Assembly (NCBI GenBank): GCA_016208415.1
Contig: JACQYB010000037.1
Location: 62,001 to 126,000 of the forward strand
Source: Betaproteobacteria bacterium
GTDB lineage: Bacteria; Pseudomonadota; Gammaproteobacteria; Burkholderiales; Rhodocyclaceae
Length of the DNA stretch: 64,000 bases
Direction of reading: 5' to 3'
Position numbers and translations under genes: made by a program. Numbering within the stretch: the first letter of the stretch is position 1; every line of letters starts with the position of its first letter. The notes below the pieces were generated by a model. The model saw only the letters and a list, made by a program, of their open reading frames with translations. It was not told where the DNA came from and ran no database searches. Shown here one piece after another: positions 37,082 to 45,386 of this stretch.

Positions 37082-38236
37082 TCAGCCGACGCTGCGCAGG
37101 CCTTCGACGATGCCCACGTGCGTGGCCCTCCACGCCGGCACCAGCGCCGCCGCGGCGCCGACGGCCACGGCACAGGCCAGTTGCAGCGCCACCGTCTCCG
37201 GCGAGATCTCGAACACCGGAAAGAGCGATCCCACCGCGTCGCGGAAAGCCCCGGCCACGGGCCAGGTCAGCGCCATGCCCGCCAACCCGCCGCCCAGCGC
37301 CATGGCCAGGGACTCGCCGTAGATGAGCAGCGCCAGAAACCCCGGCCCGAAACCCAGCGCCTTGAGGGTGGCGTATTCGCCGAGGCGCTCGCGCGCGGTC
37401 ATGGCCATGGTATTGGCCATCACTGCCAGGATGATGAAGATGACGAGGAATGAAACCACCCGGATGGCCACCACGATGGCCTCGGTCATGGACACGAAGG
37501 CCATCTGGAAGGCCCGCTCCGTCTCGGTGAGCGTCTCGGCGCGGGAATTGCGGAACATGGCGTCCACCGCCCGGCTCACCTCGGCGGCACGCTGCGGATC
37601 GCTCAGTTCCAGCACGAACAGGCCCACCTGGTCGGCGCGCCGCGGCATGGTCTTGCGCACCGTCTCGTTGAGATAGTCCCAGTGGAAGAAGAACTGGGAG
37701 GTGTCGGTCCTGGCGTCGCGCCCGTCATAGATGGCGCGCACCACGAACTCCCAGTTGCCGGGAAAGATGGTGCCCTTGAGCGTCACCGGGTCGCCGACGC
37801 GGAATCCGTAGTCCTGCGCCAGCTTGCGTCCCACCACGGCACCCTTTCGCTCGCGCAGGAAGGCGCGCTTGCCGGCATCATCCATACGGTATTCCGGGTA
37901 GAGGTCGAAGTACGCCGGATCCACGGCGAACTGCGGGAAGAAGTTCTTCGGCTCCTTGTAGATGCCGCCGAACCAGTTGGCCGCCGCCACCACCCGCACC
38001 CCATCCATGCGCCGCAACTTCTCCCGATAGGTCAGCGGCAGCGGAAACACCAGGGAGATGGAATTGCGCGTGATCAGCCGCGCCGCGGAAGCCCCTTCGG
38101 CGCCGGCGTACCAGGCATCCACCACCGTCTGCAGCAGGCCGAAGGCGACCACGGCGATCACCAGCCCCAGCACGGTCAGCGCCGTGCGCAGGCGACGGCG
38201 CAGTGCGTTGCGCAGGACGAGCTTGAGAAGATACAT
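37082..38236 (-). CDS. FtsX-like ABC transporter permease (first of pair)
   Basis: Permease of 384 aa with the same layout: N-terminal helix TALTVLGLVIAVVAFGLLQTV, a periplasmic domain from about residue 45 to 245, and three C-terminal helices with TARERLGEYATLKALGFGPGF. ATG at 38236 (MYLLKLVLRNALRRRLRT) places the amphipathic lead-in correctly; the frame upstream of it is not protein-like. It is translated just ahead of the second permease. No ATP-binding gene lies upstream; the next gene is on the opposite strand. Confidence 0.87.
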   Translation of the reverse strand: MYLLKLVLRNALRRRLRTALTVLGLVIAVVAFGLLQTVVDAWYAGAEGASAARLITRNSISLVFPLPLTYREKLRRMDGVRVVAAANWFGGIYKEPKNFFPQFAVDPAYFDLYPEYRMDDAGKRAFLRERKGAVVGRKLAQDYGFRVGDPVTLKGTIFPGNWEFVVRAIYDGRDARTDTSQFFFHWDYLNETVRKTMPRRADQVGLFVLELSDPQRAAEVSRAVDAMFRNSRAETLTETERAFQMAFVSMTEAIVVAIRVVSFLVIFIILAVMANTMAMTARERLGEYATLKALGFGPGFLALLIYGESLAMALGGGLAGMALTWPVAGAFRDAVGSLFPVFEISPETVALQLACAVAVGAAAALVPAWRATHVGIVEGLRSVG

Positions 38237-38457
38237 GGCACGGGACCACAGCGCGCAGGCCTTTGCTCGCCGCCGATCTGACTTGCTCCGGGCGGTCATT
38301 CTAACCGCCCGGCACGCCCCGCCGGGGGCCGCGCATTGCGCCGCGGAGCAGGCCGGGACGCGGCGCCAGCGGGCACTCCCCCTCCCCGAAGTCGGTGGTG
38401 ATCGCGCCGCAGTTCTCGCTAAGATATGCGGGTTCCCAAACCCGCAGGGGTACCACC

Positions 38458-39813
38458 ATGGACCACTCTCCCGCCGACCGCATCGAGCGCCGCCGCATGA
38501 CGCGCCGCGACTTCGTCTGGCTGGCCGCCGCAGCCGGGGGCGCTGTAATCCTGCCCCCTCTCCTGGCCGGCTGTGCCACCGATCCGGTCACCGGCCGCAG
38601 CACCCTGGTGGGACTCACGGAACAGCAGGAGGTGGCCATCGACCGCGAACAGTCGCCGCACCAGTTCTCGGCCGACTACGGCGCGGTGCAGGACCCGGCG
38701 CTCAATGCCTACGTGGACGGCGTTGTCCGGCGCCTCGCCGCCCAGTCGCACCGGCCGCAGATGCCCTACTCGGCGCGGGTGGTAAATGCCAATTACGTCA
38801 ATGCCTACACCTTCCCCGGCGGCAGCATGGGCGCCACCCGCGGCATCCTGCTGGAGGTGCAGAACGAGGACGAACTGGCCGCGCTGCTCGGCCACGAAAC
38901 CGGCCATGTCAATGCCCGCCACGCCGCCGAGCAGGCAGGCCGGCAAATGGTGGCGGGGCTGACCCTGGCCCTGGGACAGGTGGCGCTGGCCGCCGGCGAC
39001 AGCGGCGCACTGCTGCCCGTGGCCGACCTCATCGGCCAGATCGGGGCCAGTGCGCTGCTCTCAAAGTACAGCCGCGACAACGAACGCGAAGCCGACGCCC
39101 TGGGCATGAGCTACATGACCCGTGCCGGCTACAACCCCGACGGCATGGTGCGCCTGATGGAGATGCTGCGCGCCCAGCAGCGCGAACAGCCCGGGCTCAT
39201 CGAAACGATGTTCTCCTCCCACCCCATGAGCGAGGAACGCCACCAGAGCGCACGCAGCGCTGCCGAGGGAACCTATGCCGGACAACGGGGCCGCGCCCTC
39301 CAGCGCGAGCGCTACATGGACAGCACCGCCCGCCTGCGCCACCTGAAGCCGGCCATCGAGCAACAGCAGAAGGGTGAGCAGCTCGCCGGCCGCGGCAAGC
39401 TGGACGAGGCCGACGTCCACCTCACCCAGGCCCTGCAACTGGCACCTCAGGACTACACCGGCCTGGTGGCCATGGGCAAGTTGCGCATCGCCCAGAAGCG
39501 CTTCGCCGAGGCCGACAACTACCTGGAGCGCGCCACCGCCGTCTACCCCGCTGAAGCCCAGGCCCAGCAGCTCGCCGGTCTCACCAAGCTGGCGCTGAAG
39601 AAGCCGGAGGCCGCGCTGGCGCGATTCGACGCCTGCGACCGTGCCCTGCCCGGCAACCCGAACATGCTCTTTTTCAAGGGCGTGGCTTACGAGAACATGC
39701 AGAACCGGCGTGCGGCGGCCGACCAATACACCCGCTTCCTGCGCACCGGCGTACGCAACGAACAGGCCCGGTACGCCTACACGCGGCTCCAGGCATGGGG
39801 GCTGGCGAAGTAG
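38458..39813 (+). CDS. M48-family metalloprotease lipoprotein with TPR repeats (BepA/LoiP-like)
   Basis: Envelope protease of 451 aa. The N-terminus has a twin-arginine motif (TRRDFVW, Arg 16-17) and a lipobox LLAGC (Cys 39), so it may be a Tat-exported lipoprotein. The M48 domain has HETGH at 146-150 and the distal ligand in NEREADALGMSYM. Residues from about 300 form tetratricopeptide-like helical repeats. BepA relatives assist LptD and BAM assembly at the outer membrane. ATG at 38458 follows AGGGG; the longer frame is rejected because it would bury the export signal. Confidence 0.9.
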   Translation: MDHSPADRIERRRMTRRDFVWLAAAAGGAVILPPLLAGCATDPVTGRSTLVGLTEQQEVAIDREQSPHQFSADYGAVQDPALNAYVDGVVRRLAAQSHRPQMPYSARVVNANYVNAYTFPGGSMGATRGILLEVQNEDELAALLGHETGHVNARHAAEQAGRQMVAGLTLALGQVALAAGDSGALLPVADLIGQIGASALLSKYSRDNEREADALGMSYMTRAGYNPDGMVRLMEMLRAQQREQPGLIETMFSSHPMSEERHQSARSAAEGTYAGQRGRALQRERYMDSTARLRHLKPAIEQQQKGEQLAGRGKLDEADVHLTQALQLAPQDYTGLVAMGKLRIAQKRFAEADNYLERATAVYPAEAQAQQLAGLTKLALKKPEAALARFDACDRALPGNPNMLFFKGVAYENMQNRRAAADQYTRFLRTGVRNEQARYAYTRLQAWGLAK

Positions 39814-40002
39814 CCGCGGGGTGGTGCGTCCATCCTGCGGCACTCCGCTCCCGCCTTGAGACAAATCATTTTTCCTGCTGCACGAATCAGAAAGAATGAT
39901 CAACGCTCGGCTGCACGGCCGGCAGAATCACCGCCGCAGCTAAAAAATCTTAGACCCGACTCCCAGCAGACAGAGAAGAAGTTCGGAAGTCAGGGAGGCT
40001 TC

Positions 40003-41616
40003 ATGAACCGCCAACTAGCCCGATGGGCATTCTGCGCAATTCTGGTGGCCGGCTTACCCGGCGTGGGGGTGTTGGGCAGCGCCGCGCTGGCGGACGAAGC
40101 GCCCCCCGTCAAACTCAACAGCACGGCAGACCACTCGAAGTTCAAGGAGCTTCAGAAGAAGCTCGAGTCCGGTCCCGACGTCACCCGTGCCTGCTTGAGC
40201 TGCCACACCGAGGCGGCGAAGCAGGTCCACCGCACCAAGCACTGGAAGTGGGAGTTCCTCAATCCGCAGAACAACCAGAAGCTGGGCAAGCAGCACGTGC
40301 TCAACAACTTCTGCATCTCCATTTCCCAGAACTATCCCTTCTGCACCGGCTGCCACGTGGGGTACGGATGGAAGGACAAGAACTTCGACTTCACCGTCGA
40401 GGAGAACGTGGACTGCCTGGCCTGCCACGACACCACGGGCAACTACAAGAAGCCGGCAGGGCTGGCCGGCCACCCGGCCTACAAGCCCATCGAATCGCCT
40501 CCCGGATCGGGCAAGATCCTACAGCCGCCCGACCTGACGAAGATCGCCCAGAAGGTCGGCAAGACCACGCGCGACACCTGTGGCTCCTGCCACTTCTACG
40601 GCGGCGGAGGCGACGGCGTCAAGCACGGCGACCTGGACAGTTCCATGGCGGCGCCCGACAAGGAGCTCGACGTCCACATGGACGCCACCGGCCTGGACTT
40701 CACCTGCGGCACCTGCCATTCAACCTCGTCCCACGACGTGCCCGGGAGCCGCTACAAGCCCACGGCGATCGACAAGCATGACGCCCATATCCGCGGCAAG
40801 GTCGGCCAGGGCAACCCGGCCACCTGCCAGGCCTGCCACGGCAACACGCCACACAAGGAGCACCCGCGCCTCAACGCTCACGCCGAGAAGATCGCCTGCC
40901 AGACCTGCCATGTGCCCACCTTTGCCCGTGGCGGTGTGGCGACCAAGATGTCCTGGGACTGGTCCACGGCGGGCCGGAAGGGCCCCGACGGCAAGCACAT
41001 GACGAAGAAGGACGCGAAGGGCCACGTCATCTACGATACCCGCAAGGGTGACTTCGTCCTGGGCGAAAACGTGAAACCCGAATACCGCTGGTTCAACGGG
41101 GACATCACCTACACGCTGCTGGGCGACAAGGTCGAGAAATCGGATATCGCCACCCCCATCAACCGCATCGCCGGCTCGCCCGCGGACGGCCGCTCGATGA
41201 TCTGGCCGATGAAGATCATGCGTGGCGTGCAGCCCTTCGACCCGGTGAACAAGACGCTGGTCATGCCGCATACGGCCGGCAACGACGACATTGGTTACTG
41301 GAAGAATCTCGAATGGGAGAAGGCCATTGCCGATGGGATGAAGAATATGGACGCACCCTTCTCCGGCAAGGTGGATTTCATCAAGACCGAGATGTACTGG
41401 CCGATCACCCACATGGTGGCGCCCAAGGAGAATGCCGTCGCCTGCGCCGAATGCCATACGGCGGACAGCCGGCTCAAGGGGATCAGCGGCATCTACATGC
41501 CCTCGCACAGCAACAAGGGGTGGCTCGATCTGCTGGGCTGGCTGGCTGCCGCGGCGACTCTGGCGGGAGTGCTGGTCCACGGCGCCATCCGCATCGTCAT
41601 GAGCCGGAGGAAATGA
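40003..41616 (+). CDS. Octaheme c-type cytochrome, tetrathionate reductase (OTR) family, membrane-anchored
   Basis: Periplasmic multiheme enzyme of 537 aa. Signal peptide 1-30; eight CxxCH heme sites with first Cys at 64, 114, 138, 193, 235, 275, 299 and 481; a hydrophobic C-terminal helix at about 509-530 ending in RRK, which would anchor it to the inner membrane. The heme count and spacing fit octaheme tetrathionate reductase-type cytochromes, which reduce tetrathionate, nitrite or hydroxylamine in vitro. The long heme-free stretch 305-480 is unusual. GGGAGG precedes the ATG. First gene of a five-gene sulfur-linked cluster; a cytochrome b gene follows after 4 nt. Physiological substrate and direction are unknown. 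Confidence 0.87.
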   Translation: MNRQLARWAFCAILVAGLPGVGVLGSAALADEAPPVKLNSTADHSKFKELQKKLESGPDVTRACLSCHTEAAKQVHRTKHWKWEFLNPQNNQKLGKQHVLNNFCISISQNYPFCTGCHVGYGWKDKNFDFTVEENVDCLACHDTTGNYKKPAGLAGHPAYKPIESPPGSGKILQPPDLTKIAQKVGKTTRDTCGSCHFYGGGGDGVKHGDLDSSMAAPDKELDVHMDATGLDFTCGTCHSTSSHDVPGSRYKPTAIDKHDAHIRGKVGQGNPATCQACHGNTPHKEHPRLNAHAEKIACQTCHVPTFARGGVATKMSWDWSTAGRKGPDGKHMTKKDAKGHVIYDTRKGDFVLGENVKPEYRWFNGDITYTLLGDKVEKSDIATPINRIAGSPADGRSMIWPMKIMRGVQPFDPVNKTLVMPHTAGNDDIGYWKNLEWEKAIADGMKNMDAPFSGKVDFIKTEMYWPITHMVAPKENAVACAECHTADSRLKGISGIYMPSHSNKGWLDLLGWLAAAATLAGVLVHGAIRIVMSRRK

Positions 41617-41620
41617 CATC

Positions 41621-42223
41621 ATGAGCGCGAACCGCATCTACGTCTTCCAGCGCTTCGAACGCTTCTGGCACTGGTCCCAGGCGGCACTCATCATCACCAT
41701 GCTGATCACCGGCTTCGAGGTGCATGGCACCTACAAGCTGTTCGGCTTCGAGAAGGCGGTGAACATCCATACCATCGCAGCCTGGACGCTCATCGGCCTG
41801 TGGGTGTTCGCCATCTTCTGGCATCTCACCACCGGGGAATGGAAGCAGTACGTCCCGACCCTGAAGAAGGTGGATGCGATGATCAAGTACTACGCGCTCG
41901 GTATATTCACCAACGCCGCGCACCCCTTCCGCGCGACCCGTCTGTCCAAGCACAACCCGCTGCAGCGGCTCGCCTACCTGTTCGTGATGTTGTGCATAGG
42001 CCCGCTGATCTGGTTTACCGGCTGGTTCTATCTCTTTTACGACGCGTGGAACGCCTGGGGTGTAGACAAGTACCTGAGCCTGGAATGGGTGGCCTTCTTC
42101 CACACCGTGGCGGCGTTCCTGATGCTGACCTTCCTCATCGCCCACCTCTATCTCACCACCGCCGGCCACACGCCGACATCGCACATCAAGGCGATGATCA
42201 CGGGGTGGGAAGAAGTGGAATAG
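41621..42223 (+). CDS. Cytochrome b (b561/thiosulfate-reductase-type membrane subunit)
   Basis: Integral membrane diheme cytochrome b of 200 aa with four hydrophobic helices (about 15-38, 45-70, 112-140, 150-175). Likely heme-ligand histidines occur in RFWHWSQAALI, EVHG/NIHTI, IFWHLTTG, FFHTVAAF and IAHLYLTTAGH. Such subunits connect the quinone pool to periplasmic enzymes. Spaced only 4 nt from the octaheme cytochrome and preceded by CGGAGGAAA, so co-translated with it and probably its quinone-linked partner. Confidence 0.9.
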   Translation: MSANRIYVFQRFERFWHWSQAALIITMLITGFEVHGTYKLFGFEKAVNIHTIAAWTLIGLWVFAIFWHLTTGEWKQYVPTLKKVDAMIKYYALGIFTNAAHPFRATRLSKHNPLQRLAYLFVMLCIGPLIWFTGWFYLFYDAWNAWGVDKYLSLEWVAFFHTVAAFLMLTFLIAHLYLTTAGHTPTSHIKAMITGWEEVE

Positions 42224-42254
42224 CCAAAGCCTTTATCTCACAAGGGAGCTACTC

Positions 42255-42647
42255 ATGACATTCGCCAGGACACTGACCGCCGCCGCGGCGCTTGCCCTGC
42301 TCGGCGTTTCCTTCTCCGCCCAAGCCTATGACGGCGACTGGAAGCGCGGCCGCGTGTATTACCGCAGTGTGTGCACCTCCTGCCACACCAGTCAGTCGGG
42401 GCATGCCTTTGCGCCCAACGAAAAGACGAAGGCGGAATGGGCCGCCTACCTCCAGGCCGACAAGCACGCCAAGGGCAAGGACACGGTAAAGCAGTACATC
42501 AGCAAGCAGTACCGCGCCAGCATCAAGGCGCAGAACAAGGCCGCCGAGAAGTTCGCCGACACACCCGACCAGGAATTGTTCGAGGACATCAAGGCCTTCG
42601 TGACCAAGGGCGCCAAGGACGGCGACAGCCCGGCAGGCTGCAGCTAG
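42255..42647 (+). CDS. Small monoheme c-type cytochrome
   Basis: Periplasmic cytochrome of 130 aa with signal peptide 1-24 and one heme site, CTSCH at 40-44. The rest is Lys-rich and helical, without an obvious Met in a class I position (no Met in the mature chain), so the distal ligand may be His or absent. The protein ends GDSPAGCS with a lone Cys. AAGGGAG lies 8 nt before the ATG. Third gene of the octaheme cluster. Probably an electron shuttle for the octaheme-cytochrome b pair; no closer family assignment is possible. Confidence 0.82.
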   Translation: MTFARTLTAAAALALLGVSFSAQAYDGDWKRGRVYYRSVCTSCHTSQSGHAFAPNEKTKAEWAAYLQADKHAKGKDTVKQYISKQYRASIKAQNKAAEKFADTPDQELFEDIKAFVTKGAKDGDSPAGCS

Positions 42648-42808
42648 CGCCCCGTCGCCCCGCTCCGGTGGCGCGTGCGTGTACCCTGCGCCGCCGTGAC
42701 GGGGTCTCGCAGCGCTCCGAAGGAGGTCTTGAACAAGCCTGAGGGCGTGATGCCGCAAGCGGCATCGCGCCCGCGGAAAACAACTACACGGAATCACTGG
42801 GGGATGAG

Positions 42809-44053
42809 ATGAGCACTGAAGGCGGCGGGGGTTGGTCCGCAGGCTTTGGCGAGGACTACCGGAGGCTGTTCGTCGAGGAATGGTCGCCCTACGTAGGCGC
42901 CATCATGTTGGTGCTGGTGATCATCGGGCTGATGGTCAACGGGCTGATCTGGGGCGTGTTCGGCGGCGTCAAGCTATGGGGTGACTGGTTCAACAACCTC
43001 ATTGGCCTGGGACCGGCGATCGGCGTGCCGCAGAATCTGGAAGGACCGCTGCTGCATCGCATGTCGCTGATGAACATCACCCTGGTGGTGGGGGCGTTCT
43101 GCGCTGCACTGCTGTCCGGCCAGTTCCTCGTCAATCGGCCACCGAAGCTGGAGTTCGTCTGGGCGGCCCTGGGCGGTTGCCTCATGGGCATCGGTGCCGC
43201 ACTGGCCGGGGGCTGTACCACCGGGGGTTTCTTCAACCCGGTACTGCATTCCTCGCCGGCGGGCTGGGTCATGGGTGCGGGGCTGCTGGCGGGTGCCGCG
43301 ATCGGCCTCAAGCTGCTGCTGTGGACCCTGGAGAACATCGAGTGGGGCATGGCGGCGCCGCCAACCCTGCACATGCCCGAGGGCGTGAAGCGCTTCTATC
43401 CGCTTGCCGGACTGGCGGTGGTGGTTGCCGTGCTGCTGTGGGCATCGCGCTGGTACGGCTCCGAGGACGAGCGCCTGGCCGCAAGGGCGGTCATCGTGCT
43501 GGCGGGCTTTTCCATCGGCTTCATCATGCACCGCTCGCGCCTGTGCTTTGCCCGCGCCTTCCGCGAACCCTTCATGACCGCCGAGGGCGACATGACCAAG
43601 GCGGTGATCCTGGCGCTGGCCATCGGCATTCCCCTCGCGGCGCTGCTGTTCCAGAAGAAGATCATCGATCCCTACGTCGCCATCCCGGCCACGTTCTGGA
43701 TCGGATCGCTCCTGGGCGGGGTGATCTTCGGCATCGGCATGGTGTTCGCGGGCGGTTGCGCCTCGGGATCGCTGTGGCGCATGGGCGAAGGCCACCTCAA
43801 GCTGTGGGTTGCGGCCTTCTTCTTCTCGTGGATGGGTTCCGTTGCCAGCGCCCAGTTGAGAAAATTCGGACTCACCACGGTGGACGAGACCAACGTGGAA
43901 CTCTACGAAGTCACCAAGGTCGGCTACCAGGCCTATTTCCCGGAGATGCTGCCGGGCTGGGGCTGGGCTCTGCTGATCGGTGGCGGTGCGCTCCTGCTTT
44001 GGTACGCCCTGGTGCGCTACAACGAATCGACGGAAAAGTTCACACTGCTCTGA
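42809..44053 (+). CDS. YeeE/YedE-family sulfur-compound transporter
   Basis: Polytopic membrane protein of 414 aa, about nine to ten helices, in the YeeE/YedE (TsuA/SoxT/PmpAB) family that imports thiosulfate or other sulfur species. Two pseudo-repeats each carry the hallmark Gly-Gly-Cys motif: AGGCTTGGFFNP near residue 132 and AGGCASGSLWRMGEG near residue 315. The linking HRSRLCFARAFREPFM is also typical. The conserved cysteines are thought to relay the substrate. Fourth gene of the cluster, 161 nt after the cytochrome. Confidence 0.9.
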   Translation: MSTEGGGGWSAGFGEDYRRLFVEEWSPYVGAIMLVLVIIGLMVNGLIWGVFGGVKLWGDWFNNLIGLGPAIGVPQNLEGPLLHRMSLMNITLVVGAFCAALLSGQFLVNRPPKLEFVWAALGGCLMGIGAALAGGCTTGGFFNPVLHSSPAGWVMGAGLLAGAAIGLKLLLWTLENIEWGMAAPPTLHMPEGVKRFYPLAGLAVVVAVLLWASRWYGSEDERLAARAVIVLAGFSIGFIMHRSRLCFARAFREPFMTAEGDMTKAVILALAIGIPLAALLFQKKIIDPYVAIPATFWIGSLLGGVIFGIGMVFAGGCASGSLWRMGEGHLKLWVAAFFFSWMGSVASAQLRKFGLTTVDETNVELYEVTKVGYQAYFPEMLPGWGWALLIGGGALLLWYALVRYNESTEKFTLL

Positions 44054-44182
44054 ACCATCCGCCCACCTGATGCGCGGGCCGGCGCGGCGCGCGTGAGTGG
44101 CGCCGGGGGTCACGACCGAGCCCGACGCCGTTGCGGGGGACAGTGTTGACACCAAACGGTGGAACGACGAAAGGAGATCATC

Positions 44183-45334
44183 ATGAAGTCCGCACGTGCC
44201 CTGTTGTTGACGAGCCTGCTGGCCGTTCTCGCCGCACCTCTCACCTGTCCTGTCACGGCCGCAGCCGCCGACGCCGTGGTCGTTCAGCCCAAGGAAGGCT
44301 GGTACCCGAAGCTGGTGGACACCGACTTCGTCCGCAGTCAGGTGGACATCCCGCCGAAGAAGGACGTGGTGGTCATCGATTCGCGGCCCGCCGCCCGCCG
44401 CTACGATGTCGGCCACATTCCGGGTGCCATCAACATCCCGGACACCGCGTTCGACAAGATGACGGACCGGCTGCCGGCGGACAAGGGTACGCTGCTGGTC
44501 TTCTACTGCGGCGGCTTCGACTGCATGCTCAGCCATAACTCGGCCTTCAAGGCGGAGAAGCTCGGCTACACCAATATCCGGGTGTATGCCGCCGGCGAAC
44601 CGGACTGGATCGCCAAGGGCCTGGCTCTGTCCGTGTCGGCTGCCCACATCAGGAAGCTCATCGACGAGAAGGCGAGTTACATGCTCATCGATGCACGCCC
44701 GCGGCGCACCGCGGAAAAGGGAATGATCCCCACCTCCGTCAACATCTCCGATACCGAGTTCGACAAGAATGTGGACAAATTGCCTGCCGACAAGGCCACG
44801 CCCCTGATCTATTACTGCGGCGGCCTGGAGTGCGTGCTCAGCGACAAGTCCGCCGAAAAGGCGCGCAAGCTCGGCTACAAGGACGTCAAGACGTATCCCG
44901 AGGGCTACCCCGAGTGGACAAAGCTCTACGGTGCCGCGCCCCTTGCGGCGGCCCCCGCATCCCAGCCCGATACGGGCAGGGCATCGACGGTTGCACTGGC
45001 GCCCGGCAAGGAAAAGGGTTCCGTGACGGTCGCTTCCTTTCAGCAACTGTGGAAGGAGAACCCGGCGGCCATACTGCTCATCGACGTGCGTGACGCGAAG
45101 GAATTCGCCAGTGGCACCATCCAGGGCGCGATCAACGTCCCCATCAACGAACTGGAGAAGAAGATGGACAGCCTGCCCAAGGATAGGCCCATCGTCTTCC
45201 TCTGCGGCACGGGAGCACGCGCCGGCGAGGCCCATGACATGGCCAAGCTCTACCGCTCGGAACTCAGGACCTTCTTCCTCAACGCCGATATCAAGTGGGC
45301 GAAGGACGGCACCTACACCATGGTGGAAAAATAA
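44183..45334 (+). CDS. Periplasmic triple-rhodanese-domain protein
   Basis: Exported sulfurtransferase of 383 aa. Signal peptide 1 to about 28; three rhodanese domains at about 45-150, 150-250 and 280-375. All keep a Cys at the loop start: C109 (CGGFDCMLSH), C212 (CGGLECVLSD) and C341 (CGTGARAGEA). A Pro/Ala linker at 251-278 separates the last. The first two loops carry a second Cys three residues after the Gly pair. Rhodaneses carry persulfide sulfur between thiosulfate or polysulfide and acceptors. AAGGAG precedes the ATG. Last gene of the cluster, followed by a terminator. Confidence 0.9.
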   Translation: MKSARALLLTSLLAVLAAPLTCPVTAAAADAVVVQPKEGWYPKLVDTDFVRSQVDIPPKKDVVVIDSRPAARRYDVGHIPGAINIPDTAFDKMTDRLPADKGTLLVFYCGGFDCMLSHNSAFKAEKLGYTNIRVYAAGEPDWIAKGLALSVSAAHIRKLIDEKASYMLIDARPRRTAEKGMIPTSVNISDTEFDKNVDKLPADKATPLIYYCGGLECVLSDKSAEKARKLGYKDVKTYPEGYPEWTKLYGAAPLAAAPASQPDTGRASTVALAPGKEKGSVTVASFQQLWKENPAAILLIDVRDAKEFASGTIQGAINVPINELEKKMDSLPKDRPIVFLCGTGARAGEAHDMAKLYRSELRTFFLNADIKWAKDGTYTMVEK

Positions 45335-45357
45335 CAACAGGAAGTCGGGCAACGCCC

Positions 45358-45386
45358 GTCGGGCCGCCGCTGGCGGCCCTTTTTGT
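45358..45386 (+). terminator. Intrinsic terminator closing the octaheme cluster
   Basis: Hairpin GGGCCGCC-gct-GGCGGCCC followed by TTTTTG, 25 nt after the rhodanese stop. Confidence 0.85.

Noticed and set aside
35850-37322. A 490-codon plus-strand frame opposite the permease genes
   Set aside because: Shadow of the FtsX-like permease; no start context or recognisable domain.
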